Under the pieces are notes generated by a model. That model was not told the DNA's origin. It did not search any database and saw only the letters and a list, made by a program, of their open reading frames with translations. From contig JAGYMT010000031.1 of the NCBI GenBank assembly GCA_018400335.1, positions 1 to 10,630 on the forward strand: DNA of 10,630 nt, read 5' to 3'. The position numbers and the translations under genes are program-made. Below, one piece after another: positions 7,804-10,630 of the stretch. Every line of letters begins with the position of its first letter. Position 1 is the stretch's first letter. This DNA comes from Kiritimatiellia bacterium. GTDB lineage: Bacteria; Verrucomicrobiota; Kiritimatiellia; JAAZAB01.

Positions 7804-7843
7804 TCGGACATTCTAACATTCTGCAGAATGTTAGAATGTCCGA
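7804..7843. promoter_or_regulatory. Perfect 40-bp palindrome between divergent promoters (possible operator)
   Basis: The left half starts TCGGACATTCTAACATTCTG and the right half is its exact reverse complement, centred between 7823 and 7824 with no spacer. Each half contains ACATTCT twice in tandem, so four copies of the heptamer face each other. It lies 41 bases upstream of the leftward -35 box and 108 bases upstream of the rightward -35 box. No T-run follows on either strand, so it is not an ordinary intrinsic terminator. An operator for a dimeric or tetrameric regulator, a cruciform-forming site or a mobile palindromic repeat are all possible. Confidence 0.6.
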
Positions 7844-7906
7844 TCGTGCGGGAGATTGACCGTCGCCATACGTTCATCGCCAATACGACAGTGATCTTCC
7901 CTGCTG

Positions 7907-7921
7907 ATAATTCTGAATTAT
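7907..7921. repeat. Small AT-rich palindrome upstream of the rightward promoter
   Basis: ATAATTC-T-GAATTAT is a perfect 7-1-7 inverted repeat, ending 30 bases before the candidate -35 box of the acetolactate decarboxylase operon. The position suits a regulator site, but a 15-bp AT-rich palindrome may also be chance. Confidence 0.35.
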
Positions 7922-7951
7922 TGTTGAAAGTTTCCGGGGAGAGATTAATTC

Positions 7952-7980
7952 TTGTCGGGGCGCGGGCCGGGTTGTATACT
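7952..7980 (+). promoter_or_regulatory. Candidate sigma-70 promoter for the acetolactate decarboxylase-porin operon
   Basis: TTGTCG (7952-7957, four of six matches to TTGACA) and TATACT (7975-7980, five of six matches to TATAAT) are separated by exactly 17 bases. The predicted start is near 7987, giving a leader of about 180 bases that contains GC-rich hairpins before ATG 8167. Prediction from sequence only. Confidence 0.5.
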
Positions 7981-8088
7981 CCGTGCTCTATTTTCGTATA
8001 AGAGCTTTCTTCAACCATTAGCGCCTCATTGTGGAGAAACTGCCATAGAAAAGAAGAAAACAGTTTGTTGTTCTCCAACCGACCACCC

Positions 8089-8140
8089 GCTCCCTCTGGG
8101 AGGGCAGGGGCTTGCCCGCCGCAGGCTGGGGTGAGGGTTG
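8089..8140. repeat. GC-rich intergenic repeat with nested hairpins in the leader of the decarboxylase gene
   Basis: The stretch has CTCCC-TCT-GGGAG (8090-8102), then GGGCA and TGCCC around a 6-base loop (8102-8117), then CTGGGGTGAGGG (near 8126-8137). This wording, CTCCCTCTGGGAG leading to GGGGTGAGGG, is familiar from short GC-rich intergenic repeats scattered through many environmental bacterial genomes. Whether it is multicopy here cannot be told from one window. In the RNA it would form hairpins about 30-75 bases before the decarboxylase start. Confidence 0.5.
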
Positions 8141-8166
8141 GCGAAGCCATTGGAGTGATACTCGTA

Positions 8167-8946
8167 ATGAAAAAGCGATTCCTGTTGCCGGCTCTCATTG
8201 CCTGCGCCGCGATCTGCATTGTCGGCTGCGCGACGACGGCGCCGGACACGATAACCCAGCTTTCGACAATTGACGCCGTGTTGGCCGGGCATTACGACGG
8301 CGAGATGACATGCGGAGAACTGCTGAGGCACGGGGACTTCGGGATCGGCACGTTTCACGCGCTTGACGGGGAAATGATTCTTCTCGACGGCACGATATAT
8401 CAGGTGAAGGCCGACGGCAAGGTGTACCTGCCGCCGCGTGCCGCCACGACTCCGTTCGCGGCGGCGGTTAAGTTCAGGAAAGATGCGTCGTTCGCGGTAG
8501 CCGGGCCGACTGAGTTTGCCGCGCTGGTTGAGTCCGTGAACCGCGCCGCGCCGAACATGAACACTTTTCTCGCCGTCAAGGCGAGCGGCCATTTCAGCAG
8601 GATGAAGACGCGCAGCGTGCCGGCGCAATCGAAGCCCTATCCGCCGCTCGTGGAGGTGACCCGCAATCAGCCGGAGTTCGAGCTTGATGACATCACGGGA
8701 ACCATAGTAGGTTTCAGGATGCCCGATTTCACCAAGGGCATCGCCGTGCCCGGCTACCACCTTCATTTCATTTCCGACGGCCGAACGGCAGGCGGACATA
8801 TACTCGATTTCAACATGGAACGCGGAACGGTTGAGCTTGATGCCTGCAACCGGCTCCTGCTGATTCTGCCGTCGGAAGCAAGCTCGTTCGCCGATCTGGA
8901 CCTGAGCCATGACAGGTCCGGGGAGCTCGAAGAAGCAGAGAAGTGA
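8167..8946 (+). CDS. budA: Alpha-acetolactate decarboxylase with a lipoprotein signal
   Basis: A 259-residue enzyme of the ALDC (BudA/AlsD) family, which converts 2-acetolactate to acetoin and CO2. Family landmarks run in order: STIDAVLAGHYDGEMTCGEL (33-52), HGDFGIGTFHALDGEMILLDG (55-75) and the zinc site GYHLHF...GGHILD. The zinc ligands are His198, His200 and His211, and Glu69 and Arg149 match the catalytic Glu65 and Arg145 described for the Brevibacillus enzyme at a constant offset of four. A C-terminal Glu cluster (253-258) can supply the third acidic residue. Unlike cytoplasmic relatives it begins MKKRFLLPALIACAAICIVG followed by Cys21, a lipobox, so it should be membrane-anchored outside the cytoplasm. 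ATG 8167 is chosen for that signal and for GGAG at 8152-8155; the frame stays open upstream to about 8029, but through repeat DNA. No acetolactate synthase is nearby. Confidence 0.92.
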   Translation: MKKRFLLPALIACAAICIVGCATTAPDTITQLSTIDAVLAGHYDGEMTCGELLRHGDFGIGTFHALDGEMILLDGTIYQVKADGKVYLPPRAATTPFAAAVKFRKDASFAVAGPTEFAALVESVNRAAPNMNTFLAVKASGHFSRMKTRSVPAQSKPYPPLVEVTRNQPEFELDDITGTIVGFRMPDFTKGIAVPGYHLHFISDGRTAGGHILDFNMERGTVELDACNRLLLILPSEASSFADLDLSHDRSGELEEAEK

Positions 8947-8957
8947 GGGAGGGGTAA

Positions 8958-10208
8958 ATGCGTTATGCTGTGTCGCGATTGCGTTTGCAGGGAGCTGTGC
9001 TGCTCTGTCTTTTAATCTCAGGCGCGAGCTGTGCTCTTGCCGGGGATGATACGGCGGACAGCCTCGGCGAGTTCTTCACCGGGGGCAAGTTCGACGGCAA
9101 GGCTAGAGCGTACTATCTCAACCGGCATTTCTCCCGTCCGCATACGGACGAGAGCCTGGCCGTGGGCGGCTGGCTGGATTACGAAACCGCGCTCTTCTAC
9201 GGACTTGGCGCGGGCGCTGTTGTCTACACTTCCCAGGGCCTCGGCATCTTCACGGACCCTGATCGCGACGGCGCCTCGCTGCTCGCGCCGGGTCAGCACA
9301 GCTATACGGTGCTCGGACAGGCTTTCTTGAAGGCGCAGTTGAGCGAGACGCGCGCAAAGGTCTTCCGCCAGGAGCTGGACACGCCGATGATCAATCCTTA
9401 CGACTGCAAGATGACGCCCAAGACCGTGGAAGCATACACGATCGAAAGCAGGGATATTCCTTATCTTTCCGTTCTGGCCTCGCATGTGACGAAAATCAAG
9501 GGGTGGACCGATTCATCGTTCACCAGCATGTCCGAGTATGCGGGGTTCGAGGACACCAGCGAGCCCGTGACACTTGCGGGGCTCACGTTCACCCCGCTGG
9601 ATGCCCTTGAAGTTCAGATATGGGAGTATTACGCGCATGAGTTCATGAACATAGTGTATTTCCAGGCCGACGGCAGTCTGCCGCTCCGCCCGGAGCTCAA
9701 GCTGATCGGCTCCGTACAGGCTATTGACCAGCGGGACGTCGGCAGGGCCATAGGCGGCGAATTCAGCACGGGGATGGGCGGCATTAAGACGGGGGTGAAC
9801 TGGGGCGGCGCTACGCTGGCGACCGGCTACACGATCACTTCCGGATCACATGATATCGTCAATCCGTGGGGATCTTACCCGGGCTTCACCTCGATAATGG
9901 AAGAGGACTGCGACCTGGCCGGTGAAAAAGCATGGCTCGCGAGCCTGAAATACGATTTTGAGCATGTCGGGATGAGAGGGTTGAGCGCGTTTTTTGACTA
10001 TACCCATTCACGCTCGCCGGACACCGAAACGGACTCTTCCCCTTTTCAGAACGAATACAACCTGACAGTTGACTATAAATTCGCGGGCAGGCTTGACGGC
10101 CTGTGGCTTCGCCTGCGGGCGGCGCAAGTTGATAATTCGAAGTCAACGGATGGAGAAGACTACTCGGATTACAGGATCATCATCAACTACGACTTCTCGG
10201 TGTTCTGA
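8958..10208 (+). CDS. OprD-like outer-membrane porin
   Basis: A 416-residue protein with a signal peptide (basic start, hydrophobic core at about 12-24, likely cleavage after ALA at 26-28; the nearby Cys25 lacks a good lipobox). The mature part alternates short amphipathic strands with polar turns and ends in Phe (IIINYDFSVF), the usual signal for outer-membrane barrel assembly. Segments near the start (DGKARAYYLNRHFSRP, then AVGGWLDYET) and in the middle (LDTPMINPYDCKMTPKTVEA) are OprD-like; OprD proteins are 18-stranded substrate-selective channels of similar length. The gene starts 11 bases after the decarboxylase stop, with a strong GGGAGGGG ribosome site at 8947-8954, so the two form an operon. 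It may pass acetolactate, acetoin or another small organic acid, but the substrate is inference only. Confidence 0.85.
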   Translation: MRYAVSRLRLQGAVLLCLLISGASCALAGDDTADSLGEFFTGGKFDGKARAYYLNRHFSRPHTDESLAVGGWLDYETALFYGLGAGAVVYTSQGLGIFTDPDRDGASLLAPGQHSYTVLGQAFLKAQLSETRAKVFRQELDTPMINPYDCKMTPKTVEAYTIESRDIPYLSVLASHVTKIKGWTDSSFTSMSEYAGFEDTSEPVTLAGLTFTPLDALEVQIWEYYAHEFMNIVYFQADGSLPLRPELKLIGSVQAIDQRDVGRAIGGEFSTGMGGIKTGVNWGGATLATGYTITSGSHDIVNPWGSYPGFTSIMEEDCDLAGEKAWLASLKYDFEHVGMRGLSAFFDYTHSRSPDTETDSSPFQNEYNLTVDYKFAGRLDGLWLRLRAAQVDNSKSTDGEDYSDYRIIINYDFSVF

Positions 10209-10630
10209 ATAAAATTTTCGCCGGACGAAAATTTTATGATGCGCCTGCGGCGCATGGAGCCCGTGTTGTTGGGCGTGATCAGACCCGTTGCTTCAAGCTG
10301 GTCAAGAGCCGATAGATTGGCGTCCCGCAGGTGAGCCATCAGCTTATGCATAAGCACGGGGTCCGTGATCATGTCAACCATCATCTGCTCCAGGCCGCGC
10401 AGGTCCGCAGCGGCCGTCCCGAGCGTGGCGCTGAGAAGCGGACCGGCAACCGCCTTAACGGGCATGATGTTGCCGAGCAGGTCCTCGATTCTCGCCTTAA
10501 GCTCCAGCGTCTTATCCTCGCGGTATCTGAAGCGCGGCATCTTGAGCGCAAGGAAATCGTCCGGCTGCCTTAGCGGCGGATCGTAGGCCCATGCGCCGCC
10601 GGCTTCGCCGGAGCTGTGCCGACCGATATC
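10187..10630 (-). CDS. UroD-like family protein, 5' end beyond the window and C-terminal half missing (probable remnant)
   Basis: The frame is open to the right edge, so the start lies outside; 147 residues are visible. The edge side reads AWAYDPPLRQPDDFLALKMP, followed by the helical LRGLEQMMVDMITDPVLMHK, LMAHLRDANLSALDQLEATG and LITPNNTGS. This wording matches the middle of one subfamily of UroD-like proteins of about 350 residues, distinct from the one at the left of the window. After NNTGS the family normally continues for well over 100 residues to the C-terminal active-site half. Here it turns into Arg-rich, low-similarity sequence (MRRRRIIKFSSGENF, then IQNTEKS) encoded by the two hairpins and the antisense end of the porin gene. 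It is probably truncated and non-functional, but I cannot see the start. Confidence 0.75.
   Translation of the reverse strand, partial: DIGRHSSGEAGGAWAYDPPLRQPDDFLALKMPRFRYREDKTLELKARIEDLLGNIMPVKAVAGPLLSATLGTAAADLRGLEQMMVDMITDPVLMHKLMAHLRDANLSALDQLEATGLITPNNTGSMRRRRIIKFSSGENFIQNTEKS
10209..10237. terminator. Hairpin after the porin gene, possible bidirectional terminator
   Basis: ATAAAATTTTCG and CGAAAATTTTAT form a perfect 12-bp stem around the loop CCGGA, starting on the base after the porin stop. The stem carries its own A/T runs, so it could terminate from either side, although no extra T-run follows. It overlaps the last codons of the opposite UroD-like reading frame. Confidence 0.6.
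10239..10255. repeat. Second hairpin, back to back with the first
   Basis: ATGCGCC-TGC-GGCGCAT is a perfect 7-bp stem with a 3-base loop, one base after the AT-rich hairpin. An AT-rich and a GC-rich palindrome side by side look like one compound element. The family similarity of the opposite-strand UroD-like gene stops at its edge. Confidence 0.6.

Larger units (their letters stand above)
7667..8166. other. Gene-free divergent regulatory region
   Basis: I find no convincing gene in this stretch between the leftward efflux operon and the rightward acetolactate decarboxylase operon. The open frames that cross it run through palindromic or repeat DNA and resemble nothing I recognise. It holds a candidate leftward promoter (7734-7762), a perfect 40-bp palindrome (7804-7843), a 15-bp palindrome (7907-7921), a candidate rightward promoter (7952-7980) and a GC-rich repeat in the rightward leader (8089-8140). 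Local base composition is more AT-rich around 7890-8000 than in the flanking genes. Confidence 0.6.

Noticed and set aside
7804..7843. The palindrome as an intrinsic terminator
   Set aside because: No T-run follows on either strand and no gene ends next to it.
7771..8001. 76-residue plus-strand open frame with TTG start
   Set aside because: It contains the whole 40-bp palindrome and the candidate promoter, with no coding bias or homology I recognise.
7731..8249. 172-residue minus-strand open frame across the intergenic region
   Set aside because: It begins antisense to the decarboxylase signal peptide, passes through the GC-rich repeat and the 40-bp palindrome, and has no familiar motif.
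8026..8910. 294-residue open frame on the minus strand
   Set aside because: Antisense to the acetolactate decarboxylase, whose active-site motifs are all in the plus frame; no domain seen in the antisense reading.
10588..10615. Hairpin CCGGC-TTC-GCCGG near the right edge as a separate element
   Set aside because: It is short and lies in the open UroD-like frame; a 5-bp stem in GC-rich DNA is not strong enough evidence.

Overview
The window comes from a GC-rich, double-membraned (Gram-negative) bacterium. Evidence is two outer-membrane proteins, three predicted lipoproteins with lipobox cysteines and a complete tripartite RND efflux set. Two genes of the large uroporphyrinogen-decarboxylase-like (UroD-like) methyltransferase superfamily, of kinds often multiplied in PVC-group and related environmental genomes (Lentisphaerota, Planctomycetota, Hydrogenedentota), make such a lineage plausible. 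No taxonomic marker is present, so this is inference. I see no rRNA, tRNA, CRISPR array, transposase or phage gene.

Layout. Positions 1-118 are two blocks of degenerate 7-base tandem repeats ending just before a ribosome binding site. A UroD-like gene (139-1215, +) overlaps the start of a TolC/NodT-type outer-membrane efflux lipoprotein (1215-2630, +). That gene meets, with no base between the two stop codons, a leftward operon which in transcription order is: a broken zinc-ribbon mini-gene (7666-7521), a periplasmic adaptor lipoprotein (7477-6362), an AcrB/MdtB-like RND pump (6355-3257) and a DUF47/PhoU-like protein (3260-2631). Adaptor, pump and outer-membrane channel make a complete proton-driven exporter, but the channel is encoded on the opposite strand and is coupled to the UroD-like gene instead of to the pump.

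A roughly 500-base gene-free stretch (7667-8166) separates this operon from a rightward pair. It holds a candidate promoter in each direction, a perfect 40-bp palindrome between them, a second small palindrome and a GC-rich repeat in the leader of the rightward transcript. The rightward pair is an acetolactate decarboxylase with a lipoprotein signal (8167-8946; active-site residues conserved) followed 11 bases later by an OprD-like outer-membrane porin (8958-10208). This suggests acetolactate-to-acetoin conversion outside the cytoplasm, linked to a channel.

The porin gene ends in two back-to-back hairpins (10209-10255). On the other strand a second UroD-like gene enters from beyond the right edge and loses its family similarity exactly at those hairpins, so it looks 3'-truncated.

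Most interesting points: the exported acetolactate decarboxylase/porin pair, the 40-bp palindrome between divergent promoters, the frameshifted zinc-ribbon mini-gene not found by simple ORF calling, the truncated UroD-like gene ending at a compound palindrome, the DUF47 gene coupled to an RND pump, and the paired heptamer repeat arrays. No entirely new multi-gene system is demonstrable from the sequence alone.
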